Shown here piece by piece: positions 49,067 through 60,600 of a DNA stretch of 64,000 nucleotides. Below the pieces are notes generated by a model. That model did not search any database and was not told the origin of the DNA. It saw only the letters and a program-made list of their open reading frames with translations. The translations under genes and the position numbers were made by a program. The stretch is from an uncultured Verrucomicrobiota bacterium. Lineage in GTDB: Bacteria; Verrucomicrobiota; Kiritimatiellia; Kiritimatiellales; Tichowtungiaceae. Each line of letters opens with the position of its first letter. Position 1 is the stretch's first letter. The DNA lies in contig CAIKGD010000016.1 of NCBI GenBank assembly GCA_903826865.1, positions 25,885 to 89,884 on the forward strand, read 5' to 3'.

Positions 49067-50416
49067 ATGGGACTGGAAATTACACGGAAGAAAGACGGAT
49101 CACTTCGGGCAAAATGGTGGTACGGGCGGTTCGAAATAAACGGGAAATCAACCTGCGTTAATCTCGGGATAGAGATTAAAGGCGAGATTCCTGAAACGCT
49201 CAAAATGCGCGGAGATTCGCTCTTTGAGCATTCCCGAATGAAGGCTCAGGTTAAGCTCGAAGAACTGCGGAGCGAGGCACACAGCCGCAAATCGGCGGCG
49301 CATCATCTGGAAGAACTTTATGAGATTAAGTCAGGAGAAGGGCTTACGCAGATTCCTTTGACCGAAATGGAAATACGGTGGGCGTTTCTGCCTGCTAAAA
49401 AAACGCGTACGGAAAAGGCAGAGACGGCCCAGAAAGCAAATATCCGCGAGTTCCGCGAGGTTATGCAGGCAAAGTATCCGGCCGTCAAAAATATGTCACA
49501 GGTCTCCCGTCCCATGGTGCTGGCCTGGCTGACAACCCTGAACGAGCGCAAGCTGTCTGGCGCCAGCTACAACGTGAAGCTCTCCGTCATGCGAGGGCTG
49601 TTTGAGCAGCTTGGTCACGATGCCGGGATTCTGAAAAATCCTTTCGCGGGTATCCCGCACCGGTCTCTGCGCACTGTCCACCGCCAGCCGTTCTCGGAAA
49701 AGGAGTTGAATGACATTCTTGAGCACTGCGACGCCATCATCCGCCCCGTTGTTCTGACGGCCATGTGCACAGCCATGCGACGTGGCGACTGCTGCAAACT
49801 CAAATGGGAATCGATCGATATAAAAAACGGGTTCATTTCCGTAAAAACTTCGAAGACCGGCGAAATGGCTGAAATCCCGTTATTCCCGCTGTTGCGGGCC
49901 GAATTGGCGAACCGTCCGCGGGACAGTGAGTATGTCTTTCCTGAAGCTGAGGAAATGTATCGCACCAATGATCACGGTCTCACATGGCGGTTTAAGAAAG
50001 TTTTGCGTGATGCGGGTATCAAAAACATCCGGACGGTAAATGAGAACGCCAGCCAGAAAGCCAGCGTGAAGGATTTCCACTCCCTGCGGACGACATGGAT
50101 CACCATGGCGCTGACCGCCGGAGTGCCGATGGAACTGGTACGGCGCGTCACCGGTCATTCCACTGTCGAAGTCGTCTTGAAGCACTACTTCCGCCCGAAG
50201 CGTGAGGAATTCCGCCACGCGCTGGAATCTTCATTGCCGAAAGCGCTGACCGGCGGCATCGAAGAACGCTTTGATCTCCCTCAGGCGGTATTGGATCTCG
50301 GTAAAGAGGCGGAATCGTTGCAACCGGAAGAGGTCGTAAAAAAATTCAAGGCGTTGGTCGAAACTGTCGCCCGAATGACGGATGAGGAAAAAGCCGCCGC
50401 CGTCATCGCCGCCTGA
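49067..50416 (+). CDS. Tyrosine recombinase/phage integrase
   Basis: TAMRRGDCCKLKWESI (R), DFHSLRTTWITMALTAGVPMELVRRVTGHSTVEVVLKHYFRP (HxxR...GH...Y); RBS aaggagg. Confidence 0.95.
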   Translation: MGLEITRKKDGSLRAKWWYGRFEINGKSTCVNLGIEIKGEIPETLKMRGDSLFEHSRMKAQVKLEELRSEAHSRKSAAHHLEELYEIKSGEGLTQIPLTEMEIRWAFLPAKKTRTEKAETAQKANIREFREVMQAKYPAVKNMSQVSRPMVLAWLTTLNERKLSGASYNVKLSVMRGLFEQLGHDAGILKNPFAGIPHRSLRTVHRQPFSEKELNDILEHCDAIIRPVVLTAMCTAMRRGDCCKLKWESIDIKNGFISVKTSKTGEMAEIPLFPLLRAELANRPRDSEYVFPEAEEMYRTNDHGLTWRFKKVLRDAGIKNIRTVNENASQKASVKDFHSLRTTWITMALTAGVPMELVRRVTGHSTVEVVLKHYFRPKREEFRHALESSLPKALTGGIEERFDLPQAVLDLGKEAESLQPEEVVKKFKALVETVARMTDEEKAAAVIAA

Positions 50417-50445
50417 GCAGGGAGGTGAAACAAGGTGAGCAGAGC

Positions 50446-50459
50446 CCCGTTTGATTTTT
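50446..50459 (+). repeat. 14-bp direct repeat copy 1 (CCCGTTTGATTTTT)
   Basis: Identical to 61048-61061; lies between integrase and defense cassette. Confidence 0.6.
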
Positions 50460-50592
50460 CGTGGTTTTTGGAAAAATAATTCAGAATATTTTTTGTGCTC
50501 AAAAAAGAAACGCCCCAAAGGGAGTGGCAATGGCTGAAAGAAATCGGTAAAACGAGTTCCATCTTTAGAACTTTGAACCGGAGTAGGAATAC

Positions 50593-53500
50593 ATGGCGCA
50601 AACAGATAGACAGAAGGCGGTTCTGGAAATCCTTCAGAATTTGCGCAATTTAGACGGCCTGAAGAGGCTTTTCTGGGAAGAACTGAACTACGAGCGTGAA
50701 AACAAGCCGCTCAGCATTCGCAACTGGCCGGAGAGCGCGAAGGAATGCCTTGCCGAAGACCCGGTTCTTTTCGCCGGTGGCGGTGAAGGCGGCGACTTTC
50801 ATGTGGTGTACTGCCGTCTGGCTTCAAAGGATTTAAGCCGCGGGCTTCAACGCCCGGTGGTGAACCAGTTGCTCAAGGATCATCCTTACGCCCTGTTTGT
50901 CTTCTCGAACAAGGATCAATCCGCCTGGCACTTCCTGAATGTTAAATTTGATGAAAAGGCGGAGAACAGACGGCTTTTCCGCAGAATTACGGTCAGGCCG
51001 GGTGCCGGACTGCGCACGGCAACCGAACGCGTTCAACTGCTGGATTTGGCCGGGATCAGTCCCGAATTATTCGGCATCTCGCCGCTGGCGATTCAAGGCC
51101 AATGCGATACGGCGTTCGATGTTGAAGCGGTCACCAAAGATTTCTTCCGCGAAATTGCCAACTGGTACTTCTGGGCGCTGAAAAACGTCCAGTTCCCGAA
51201 AGATGCGCCCAAGGAAGCGGACGGCCACGACCATATCAGCGTCATCCGCCTCATCACGCGCCTGATCTTCTGCTGGTTCCTGAAAGAAAAAGGGCTCATC
51301 CCGGAAACGCTGTTCGACGAGCGGATGCTTGCCAAGACGCTGACCGGCTTTGAGCCGACCAAGGCCGACGAAAAGGAGTCCGTTTTTTACCGTGCCATCC
51401 TGCAGAATCTCTTTTTCGCCACACTCAATACCGAAATGGATAAACGCGGCTGGACGAAGGAAGAGCAGAATTTCATGGCGCACAGCCTCTACCGTCACCG
51501 CGACTGTTTCAGCGAGCCGAAATCGGCGCTCGATCTGTTCAAAGAGATCCCGTTCCTCAACGGCGGACTGTTTGAATGTCTCGATAAAGACCTCGGCGAA
51601 AACGCCAAACCGCGCTATGTCCGCATCGACGGATTCTCTCGGCGCGAAGACAGTCAGCCCGTTGTACCGGATTTCCTTTTCTTCGGCCCCGAGCGCGAAA
51701 TGGATTTGAGCGAGGACTATGGCGACAAGAAGTTTAAAAAAGTCCGGGTACGTGGGCTGATTGACACACTCCAGCGCTACCACTTTACGATTGAGGAAAA
51801 CACGCCGATTGAGCAGGAAGTCGCGCTCGACCCGGAACTGTCCGGCAAGGTGTTTGAAAACCTGCTGGCGGCCTACAATCCGGAAACCGGTGCAACCGCC
51901 CGCAAGCAGACCGGCTCGTTCTACACCCCGCGCGAGATCGTCAACTACATGGTGGACGAGGCGCTCATCGCCTGTCTGAAAGAAAAATTAACCACGGAAC
52001 ACACTGAAAACACGGAAAAGAAATTGAGGCATCTCTTTGCCTACAACGACGAGCCGCACCGATTTACCTCAAAGGAAGTCGAGGCGCTGATCGCCGCCAT
52101 TGACAGCCTGAAGACGATTGACCCGGCGGTCGGTTCCGGCGCGTTTCCGATGGGTATTTTGCACAAGCTGGTTTTCATCCTCGGCAAGCTAGACCCGCGC
52201 AACGAGAAATGGAAGGAACGGCAGATTGCCCGCGTCCGCGACACAATGAAGGTGGCGGAAAAGATTGATGATGCCACGGCCCGCGAACGCGCCGTGCAGG
52301 AACTGGGACAGCAGATTACCGGCATCACCGAAGCCTTTGAGCGCAACGAACTGGATTACGGCCGCAAGCTCTACCTGATTGAAAACTGCATTTACGGCGT
52401 GGATATCCAGCCCATCGCCGTCCAGATCTCCAAGATGCGCTTCTTCATCTCGCTCATCGTGGATCAGAAGATTGACGACACCTTACCCAATCGCGGGGTT
52501 CGCCCGCTGCCGAATCTGGAAACCAAGTTTGTCGCCGCCAATACGCTGATTGGTGTGAACCGGCCCGGCCAGCAACTATTGCGCAACCGCGACATAGACA
52601 CGAAGGAAGCCGAACTGCGCGACGTGCGCCGGAGGCACTTTCTCGCCCGGAATCTCCGCGACAAACGCAAATGCCGTGACGACGATGCCCGGCTCCGCAC
52701 CGAAATTGCCGAACTGCTCAAAGGCGACGGCTGGGACACCGCCACCGCCCGCAGGCTCGCCTCATGGAATCCTTACGACCAGAACGCCTCCGCCGATTTC
52801 TTTGACCCGGAATGGATGTTCGGCCTCACGAGCGGTTTCGATGTGGCGGTCGGAAACCCGCCCTATGGCGCGGAAATTGCGCCCGATGTTCAGCTGCTAA
52901 TTGCTCGGCTTTATACACATCAAAACAGCCCGACAGACAGCTATCTGCTCTTCATGGAGAAAGCCCATCAACTGCTGAATCCTAATGGGGTGGTAAGTTA
53001 TATCGTTTCGAACACATGGTTGCCATCGCTTACATTCCAGAAAATCAGACGGTTTCTTACTTCGTCATTTGTTTGGCGCAGCTTGCTTGTTATTCGCACA
53101 AAAGTGTTTGCTGCCGTAGTTGACACCAATGTGTTTTTGTTTCAGAAATCGAAGCCGCAACCAAACGGCGTGTTGCCAATTCATTTCTTCACCTCAGAGG
53201 GAGTGCAGTTTGCTCATAATTTACCATGGGCAGAGATCCCCAAAAACGGGGACGCAATTAACGTGATTTTTAATCCAGCGGCCCAGACTCTCTTCCGTAA
53301 GATGAGGACGGCCAGCAAATTATTGAAGGACATAGCGAGTGTTTATAACGGCGTGAAGCCTTTCGAGAAAGGAAAGGGACACCCACCTCAAACCGCAAAG
53401 ACCATGCGAGACAAACCGTTCGTGGTTGAAGGTTGCAATAAACCATCGGGAAGGCATTGGATGCCGCTTTTGCGCGGCAGCTTAATTCATCGGTATATAA

Positions 53501-54036
53501 CGTATTGGAACAAGGATTCATGGATACAATATGGTGAATGGCTCGCGGCGCCGCGTGACTCTGCTATTTTTGAAGCACCTGAAAAACTTTTGGTTCGGCA
53601 AACGAGCGATTCTATCATCGCAACACACGGAATCGCGGGCTTCATCGCGAGAGACAATCTTCATATTATTTTGCCCTCTGGTGAATCCGATTTGATGTTC
53701 TTGCTCGGAGTATTGAATTCCCGAGCCATAGATTTTCTCTATTCCTTTATCAACCCCGAAAAGGGTGAAGTTCTCGCCCAAGTAAAAAAGAACCACGTTG
53801 AGGAACTTCCGATTCCTAACGCGACCGCTACGCAGAAGAAAGCGATTAGATATTCTGTCAAAACCATTCTCGCCGCGAAAAAAAAAGATGTGGACGCCGA
53901 CACATCGGAATTGGAGCGGGAGATCGACGAACAGGTTTACGCTTTGTACGGGCTGACGGCGGAGGAGATCAAGATTGTTGACCCGGCCTTCGTTCCGTCA
54001 GGAGGAACTCCGGCGGGCAAGGGAACGACAAAATGA
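50593..54036 (+). CDS. Eco57I-type N6-adenine DNA methylase (large, R-M/defense associated)
   Basis: SGKVFENLLAAYNPETGATARKQTGSFYTPREIVNYMVDEAL; DPAVGSGAFPMGIL; NPPYGAEI (NPPY). Confidence 0.93.
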   Translation: MAQTDRQKAVLEILQNLRNLDGLKRLFWEELNYERENKPLSIRNWPESAKECLAEDPVLFAGGGEGGDFHVVYCRLASKDLSRGLQRPVVNQLLKDHPYALFVFSNKDQSAWHFLNVKFDEKAENRRLFRRITVRPGAGLRTATERVQLLDLAGISPELFGISPLAIQGQCDTAFDVEAVTKDFFREIANWYFWALKNVQFPKDAPKEADGHDHISVIRLITRLIFCWFLKEKGLIPETLFDERMLAKTLTGFEPTKADEKESVFYRAILQNLFFATLNTEMDKRGWTKEEQNFMAHSLYRHRDCFSEPKSALDLFKEIPFLNGGLFECLDKDLGENAKPRYVRIDGFSRREDSQPVVPDFLFFGPEREMDLSEDYGDKKFKKVRVRGLIDTLQRYHFTIEENTPIEQEVALDPELSGKVFENLLAAYNPETGATARKQTGSFYTPREIVNYMVDEALIACLKEKLTTEHTENTEKKLRHLFAYNDEPHRFTSKEVEALIAAIDSLKTIDPAVGSGAFPMGILHKLVFILGKLDPRNEKWKERQIARVRDTMKVAEKIDDATARERAVQELGQQITGITEAFERNELDYGRKLYLIENCIYGVDIQPIAVQISKMRFFISLIVDQKIDDTLPNRGVRPLPNLETKFVAANTLIGVNRPGQQLLRNRDIDTKEAELRDVRRRHFLARNLRDKRKCRDDDARLRTEIAELLKGDGWDTATARRLASWNPYDQNASADFFDPEWMFGLTSGFDVAVGNPPYGAEIAPDVQLLIARLYTHQNSPTDSYLLFMEKAHQLLNPNGVVSYIVSNTWLPSLTFQKIRRFLTSSFVWRSLLVIRTKVFAAVVDTNVFLFQKSKPQPNGVLPIHFFTSEGVQFAHNLPWAEIPKNGDAINVIFNPAAQTLFRKMRTASKLLKDIASVYNGVKPFEKGKGHPPQTAKTMRDKPFVVEGCNKPSGRHWMPLLRGSLIHRYITYWNKDSWIQYGEWLAAPRDSAIFEAPEKLLVRQTSDSIIATHGIAGFIARDNLHIILPSGESDLMFLLGVLNSRAIDFLYSFINPEKGEVLAQVKKNHVEELPIPNATATQKKAIRYSVKTILAAKKKDVDADTSELEREIDEQVYALYGLTAEEIKIVDPAFVPSGGTPAGKGTTK
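51991..52020 (+). repeat. In-frame 9-bp-period repeat inside the methylase gene (encodes TTEHTENTEK)
   Basis: ACCACGGAA CACACTGAA AACACGGAA AAG. Confidence 0.75.
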
Positions 54037-54139
54037 ATTGGGTCAACGCCACGATCTTTGATGTCAAATCGCTGGACGCAACTGGAGAGATTGAAGACAA
54101 TCCGAACAAGAACGCATAGGCAGAAACCGGAGAGAAGTC

Positions 54140-55891
54140 ATGATCACAAAACTTGTACTGAAAAATTTTAAAAGCATTTCAGAGCAGACCTATGATCTAA
54201 CCGACTTTGATTTGCTGGTCGGGCGGAACAACTGTGGCAAGAGCACCATTCTGCAATCCTTGGCGATTTGGCAGTTTTGCGTGGATGAATTCCATCGCGC
54301 ACGCCGAAGCGGGGCCAATGGCATTCAGGTTGTTCTCCCGAATTTTACAGCCCTGCCGGTGCCGGAGTTTAACCTTCTCTGGCATGAAAAGGTTGATCGG
54401 AAATATCCCATGGTGGCGGGCAAGAGATCCAAGAAGCCCGAATATGTTTTAATTGAGATTGAACTCACCTGGCTGGCTCCTAACCGCGAGCTCCGGACTT
54501 TCGGGGTGCAGCTTCGCTATACCACAGCACAATCCGTTTATGCGATTCCCATGCAAGGCTGGAAAACATTTCGGGAGATGGAGAAGGAGCCGGATTTCCC
54601 GAAAATCGCCTATGTGCCTCCGTTCTCGGGTCTTGAGCCCAACGAGGAATGGAGAGACGAGGGCCCGCTTAGAAAACAGGTCGGCAAGGCCCAGCCGGGA
54701 AGCATTCTACGGAATCTTTTACTGAAAGTCTGTCCGGCACCCCCGCGTGATGACACAGGGCGCATTGATAAAACGTATGAGCCTCCTGCGGAATGGAATG
54801 AACTGAAACAGGCTATAAAGCGCTGGTTTTCTGTGGAGCTGGTGGAACCCCGGTATGAGCGCGGTGTGGATACGCAGATTCTTTGTGAATATAAACAAAG
54901 AGGAAAGTCGTACGACATTATATCCGGTGGAAGCGGATTCCATCAGGCTTTAACCCTTTTGGGGTTTCTCTACGGCTACCGTCCGACAACGCTTCTTCTG
55001 GATGAGCCCGACGCTCACATGCATGTAAACCTTCAACGTGAAATACTGGACTATTTTAAGAAAAAATCCGGCGAAACAGGAGTTCAATTTCTCGTGGCGA
55101 CTCATGCGGAGGAGTTGATTAAAGGTGTTGATCCGAGTCAGGTTGTGTCCATATTGCAACATAAACCGCATCGGCTGACTTCGGCCACTGGCGTTCTGAC
55201 TGCGATGGCTGACGTATCCAATGCCGAACTCAGCCAGCTTGCGGCTTCGCCATTTGTCCTTTATGTGGAAGGCGAAACAGATGAACGCATTTTGCGGGCT
55301 TGGGCTTCAGTCTGCAAGGCCGACGATGTGCTTCCAAAGGTATGTTTTCATACCATGGGCGGTGGCACCAAAAAGCTGATGAAAGACCATGCGGACAGGC
55401 ATTACGAAGGAGTTCGGCAGGTGTTCCCGCAGGTGAGTCGCTTGATGCTGTTCGATTATGACAGCGAAGAAAATGCATTCCATCCCACAGCAAGCAATTC
55501 TGCTTTGTTTGAGTGGGGTCGTAAAAATATTGAGAACTATCTGCTTGTTCCTGATGCGTGGATGCTTGCCGTCTCAAAAGATTTGGGGCTTCCAGACGAT
55601 GATTTAATGGCGGAGCCAGCCCGGCAAGTCATCAGAGACTTCTTTTCCAATGAGAATCTCACTCTGCCCCGCGGACAGACTTGGCAAACCGTGACGGCAA
55701 ACATCTTTAAAGTGGTGGACGGTAAAAAACTGCTTTTTGACTCGGATGTTGCTCTATTCACGAAACTTGAAGCCATGAACCCTCCTGTAAAGGCAATCCG
55801 GGAGAAGGTCGCGGGCTTCATGAAAGAAAACGAGATACACGAAGATGTTAACAGGTTTTTCACCAAGCTGCGTGAAGCGGTTGAAGCCTAG
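54140..55891 (+). CDS. AAA ATPase with TOPRIM-like C-terminal region (OLD-family-like)
   Basis: KNFKSISE...LLVGRNNCGKSTILQSL Walker A; LLLDEPDAHMH; FVLYVEGETDERILRAW; MLFDYDSEEN. Confidence 0.88.
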   Translation: MITKLVLKNFKSISEQTYDLTDFDLLVGRNNCGKSTILQSLAIWQFCVDEFHRARRSGANGIQVVLPNFTALPVPEFNLLWHEKVDRKYPMVAGKRSKKPEYVLIEIELTWLAPNRELRTFGVQLRYTTAQSVYAIPMQGWKTFREMEKEPDFPKIAYVPPFSGLEPNEEWRDEGPLRKQVGKAQPGSILRNLLLKVCPAPPRDDTGRIDKTYEPPAEWNELKQAIKRWFSVELVEPRYERGVDTQILCEYKQRGKSYDIISGGSGFHQALTLLGFLYGYRPTTLLLDEPDAHMHVNLQREILDYFKKKSGETGVQFLVATHAEELIKGVDPSQVVSILQHKPHRLTSATGVLTAMADVSNAELSQLAASPFVLYVEGETDERILRAWASVCKADDVLPKVCFHTMGGGTKKLMKDHADRHYEGVRQVFPQVSRLMLFDYDSEENAFHPTASNSALFEWGRKNIENYLLVPDAWMLAVSKDLGLPDDDLMAEPARQVIRDFFSNENLTLPRGQTWQTVTANIFKVVDGKKLLFDSDVALFTKLEAMNPPVKAIREKVAGFMKENEIHEDVNRFFTKLREAVEA

Positions 55892-55906
55892 ACCGGGGTT
55901 CTTCGT

Positions 55907-57664
55907 ATGACCGACACAACCCGACAGAATATCGCCCGCTGGATCGCCGCTGAAGAAGGCCAGTTCTTTGAGCGGAAGTCTGCGCTGGATCGCTCGTCTG
56001 AAAAGGTGAAGCCGCGCAAGGCGGCAGAGATCGCCCATGATATTGCTGAAACGCTTTGCGCAATGGCAAATGCGGACGGCGGCGAATTGGTGATTGGCAT
56101 CGAAGACAACGGGACGCTTTCCGGCGTTCCGCACGCAGAGGACAAAATCAATTTACTGCTGGGGATTCCGAAAGACCGGAATTACGTCAATCCGCCGCTC
56201 CCTTGCCGAGCCAGCAAAGTTGCCGCTCCGGATGGAATGACGCTTCTCCATTTTGAGGCAGATTGGAGCCCGGATGTGCATCTGCTGGCGGACAGCCGTT
56301 GTCTGTTGCGCATCCGCGACCGGAATGAGCCTTTCGACAAGGATAAGGTCAAAGCGCTGAAAGAGTCCAAGACTCAGGGACTGTTTGAACGCACGTTTCC
56401 CGCCGGGGCCCGGATGGAGGATTTAGACGAAACCTTATTGGCCGCGTTTGCCGGAAAAGTTTCTGTGGAAAGTGCGCCCCGCGAGGTGCTGTCCCGGTTT
56501 CGGCTGGTTGAAGGGCGCAACGGGCATGCTGTGCCGACGCTGGCGGCACTGCTGCTGTTCGGTCGTGATCCGTCGCGCTGGCATGACCGCTGCGGCATTG
56601 ATTTTGTCCGCTGGGAAGGTAAGGAGCGTAAGTCCGGTGCGGAGTTAAATATTTCCAAGCGATTCCGGGTCGAAGCGCCGCTGTCGGTTCTGCCGGAAAA
56701 AGCGTTTGAGTCTATCAAGCCCTTTATCCGCGAACGGCAGCAGTTGCATGACCTGTTTTTTGCCGAGAAACTGGAATATCCAACCTTTGCATGGCAGGAA
56801 GCCATCGTGAATGCAGTTGCCCATCGCGATTACAGCATCCGGGGTCTTGGAATCGAGGTCTGGATGTTTGACGACCGGATGGAAATCCGCAGTCCGGGTC
56901 TGCCTCCGGCACCGGTCACATTAGATGCCTTGGCAAAGTGCCGGCACATGCACTGTTCCCGCAATCCTTTAATGGTGCGGGCGCTGACTTCGCTGGGCTA
57001 TATGCGGGAACTCGGCGAGGGCGTGCCGCGTATGTTTGACGAGATGGAGCGCGCCGGTTGCTATCCGCCGCGTTTCGAGGCGGTCGGCGGCGCTGTTGTG
57101 CGGGTTACTTTGCGCAATGAGCCGATCTATGATCAGGCAACGCTGGAGTGGCTCGCTCAATTTAAAGAAGTTGAGTTGTCCGGCGACCAGAAGCGGATGC
57201 TGGCCTATGCTCATGCGCACGGGGATTGCTTTACCAGCCGTGAATACCAGAAGGTTGTCGAAGCGGACATCTATGGCGCCTCGAATGCCATCAAGGACAT
57301 GATCCGCAAAGGGATCGTTCGTTCTGAAGCCAAGGGCGGTAGAGTTTACAGTGTTGTGATTCCGCTTATGGCAGTAGACGGTATGCCGGACGATTTAAAG
57401 GCTCTCTTGAAACAATTAACAAAAGCCGGGTGTATCAGAAATGTAGATGTTCAGAAGGTTCTGAAGGTGTCCCGCATATCGGCATGGAGAATCATAACTG
57501 GCTTAATTGCAGATGGTTGGCTCGCTCCAAAAGGGTCTGGTAAGGGGCGGAGCAGTTCGTATGTGCCCGGTTCCCGTTTATTGTTTCAGGCTCAAAGTAG
57601 CAAAAACGAGCGTGAGGCTGAAACAATAGGTGCTGAGGCTGAAACATTAAAACCACAGGAATAG
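55907..57664 (+). CDS. AlbA_2 (Schlafen-like) + HATPase domain protein, COG2865-like
   Basis: EEGQFFERKSALD...AMANADGGELVIGIEDNG; EAIVNAVAHRDYSIRGLGIEVWMFDDRMEIRSPG. Confidence 0.88.
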   Translation: MTDTTRQNIARWIAAEEGQFFERKSALDRSSEKVKPRKAAEIAHDIAETLCAMANADGGELVIGIEDNGTLSGVPHAEDKINLLLGIPKDRNYVNPPLPCRASKVAAPDGMTLLHFEADWSPDVHLLADSRCLLRIRDRNEPFDKDKVKALKESKTQGLFERTFPAGARMEDLDETLLAAFAGKVSVESAPREVLSRFRLVEGRNGHAVPTLAALLLFGRDPSRWHDRCGIDFVRWEGKERKSGAELNISKRFRVEAPLSVLPEKAFESIKPFIRERQQLHDLFFAEKLEYPTFAWQEAIVNAVAHRDYSIRGLGIEVWMFDDRMEIRSPGLPPAPVTLDALAKCRHMHCSRNPLMVRALTSLGYMRELGEGVPRMFDEMERAGCYPPRFEAVGGAVVRVTLRNEPIYDQATLEWLAQFKEVELSGDQKRMLAYAHAHGDCFTSREYQKVVEADIYGASNAIKDMIRKGIVRSEAKGGRVYSVVIPLMAVDGMPDDLKALLKQLTKAGCIRNVDVQKVLKVSRISAWRIITGLIADGWLAPKGSGKGRSSSYVPGSRLLFQAQSSKNEREAETIGAEAETLKPQE

Positions 57665-57668
57665 TCCG

Positions 57669-60600
57669 ATGCCAACGCACGACATCATAGATAACCGCAC
57701 CGAGAAGCTGGTTGACCACCTCAACCAAATGCTCGGTTCAAGCGAACGCGCCCGGTTTGCGGTCGGCTACCTTTTCCTCTCCGGTCTGACCAGCGTGGCA
57801 AAACGGCTTCTGGCCATGAAGGAACTCCGCCTGCTGATTGGCAATACGACGAACAAGGAAACGGTTGAGCTGTTGGCCGAGGGTTACAAGCGGCTTGATC
57901 TGGCTGCTGAGGAGATGGAGAAGCAAGTTTATCCAAAACGCACTGAGGCCGGAAAGATGGCCGGTGAAACGGCCGGCAATCTTCGCAATGCCGTGGAGTG
58001 GATGGATCAGACCGACGAGGCGCAGGAGCTGATTGAGGGGCTTATCCGGATGATTGAGGAGAAGCGGCTGAAAGTCCGCGTGTACACCAAGGGCCGTCTT
58101 CACGCCAAGGCCTATATCTGCGACTACGGGAAGGTTTTTGATCTGGTGGGTAAGGAAATGGATCGGCACGAAAAAGGAATCGCCGTCGTAGGCTCCTCCA
58201 ATCTGACGCTCGCCGGACTGACCCATAACACGGAGTTGAACGTGGTCGTACAAGGTAACCAGAACCATAAGGAACTGGTTCGCTGGTTCGATGCTCTTTG
58301 GGATGAATCACCTGATTTTGACGAAACGTTGATGGCGGAGCTCAAAGAATCCTGGGCGGCGGCGCAGGTGCGGCCTTACGACATTTACATGAAGACGCTC
58401 TATGCGCTCGTGCGTGACCGGCTGGAGAACGAAGACGATCAGGAACTGCTTTGGGACGATGATATTTTCCGCAAGCTGGCGAGCTTCCAGAAGGTAGCCG
58501 TCCGGCAAGCCGTCCAGATTGTGCGCGACTACGGCGGGGCTTTTGTTTCCGATGTGGTCGGGTTGGGCAAGAGCTATATCGGCGCGGCGATTGTGAAACA
58601 TTTCGAGCGCACGGATCACGCCCGGCCTCTCATTATCTGTCCGGCTCCGCTCGTGGAGATGTGGGAACGCTACAACGAGTTCTATCAACTGAATGCCCGT
58701 GTACTTTCAATGGGCTTCCTGAGGGAAGACGACGATGCCGGAGTCACCATGTTGCTGAACGACGTTAAGTTCAAGGATCGTGATTTTGTGCTGATTGATG
58801 AAAGCCACAATCTGCGGCATTCGGACACGCAACGCTATAAGGTGGTGCAGTCCTTTCTTTCAACGGGGCGGCGCTGCTGTCTGCTCACCGCAACTCCCCG
58901 CAATAAGAGCGCATGGGATGTTTATCATCAGATCAAATTGTTTCATCAGGACGACCGAACCGACTTGCCGGTTGACCCGCCGAACCTGAAAGAATACTTC
59001 AAACTGATTGATAAAGGTGAACGTAAGCTACCCGACCTGCTGACCAACATTCTCATCCGGAGAACCCGTCAGCATATTCTGCGTTGGTACGGCTTCGATT
59101 CAGAAACTCACGAGCCGGTTGATCCGGGCCGGTTTCAGGAGTATCTGCAAGGACGGCGCAAGGCGTATGTATTGGTGGCGGGAAAGCACCAGTTTTTCCC
59201 GAAGCGGGAATTGGAAACCATCGAGTACAGCATCGAAGATACCTATCAGGGGCTCTATCAGGAGTTGCGCGGTTACCTCGGGAAACCCCGCAAGGATAAG
59301 GGACAGAAATTGCGGGCGGGCGAGCTGACGTATGCCCGTTTTGGCCTGTGGCATTATGTTAAAGATGGGAGTCAGAAAAAAGAACCCTATCTCAGCCTTC
59401 AGCGGGCCGGAGCCAATCTGCGCGGGCTGATGCGCGTTCTGCTTTTCAAGCGGTTTGAGTCCAGCGTTTTTGCATTTCAGCAAACCATAAAGCGCTTGCT
59501 TCTGGTTAACGAACGGTTTCTTGCGGCATTGAACGGCGGAATGATTCCCGCAGGCGAGGACGCTCAGGCCATCCTCTATGAAAGCGACAAGCTGAACGAA
59601 GAGCAAATCGTGGACGCCCTCCGCAAACTGCCCGGGCGATATTCGGTAGAAGATTTCAACGTCGATCTGCTCAAACAGCATGTTGAGCACGATATTGAGC
59701 TGCTCAAGAAAGTTCAGGCGCTCGTTCTGCCCATAACGCCGGAAAAAGATGCAAAACTTCAGACCCTGAAGACTCGGCTTTCCGCCGTTCCTTTGAAGGG
59801 GGCAAAGCGGTTAATCTTTACGGAGTATGCAGACACAGCCAGATACCTTTACGAAAACTTGAATCCAGACGGCAAGTATCCGGACATCGAAGTCATCTTC
59901 AGCGGCGACAAGAGCAAGGAAAAGGTAGTGGGTCGGTTTGCGCCAAAGGCAAACCCGGAATACCGCTTTGCTAAAGACGAGGCGGAGCTGATGATGGTGA
60001 TCGCTACCGACGTGCTCGCTGAAGGGTTGAACCTTCAGGACTGCGACAACATTATCAATTACGACCTGCACTGGAATCCGGTTCGCCTGATTCAACGCTT
60101 TGGGCGCATTGACCGTATCGGATCGGAGCACCAGAAAGTTTTCGGGTTTAACTTTTTACCCGAACTCGGCATTGAGAAGAATCTCGGCCTGCGGGAAAAA
60201 CTGCACAACCGGATTCAGGAAATTCACGATACAATCGGTGAGGACGCCGCCATTCTGGATTTGTCTGAGCAAATCAATGAAGAGGCGATGTTTGCCGTTT
60301 ATGAGACGCAAGGTGGAAAAGCAGTGCAACTGGATCTGTGGGGCAGTGCGGATGACGACGGATTTCTTGACCTGAACGAAGCGGAAGAAATTTTGCGGCA
60401 GTTGCGGAAAGACAATCCGGCGGAATATGACCGGGTCGCCAATCTGCGCGACGGTATTCGAACAGCCCGCTCGTCGCTGGAACGCGGGCTCTATGTTTTT
60501 TGTCAGGCTGGGCGTTTTCAGCAACTGTTCTTGCTTGATGAAAAAGGTGAGATTGTTTCCAGAGATATTCCCCGGGTCGTCGGGGCCGTAAAGTGCGCGC

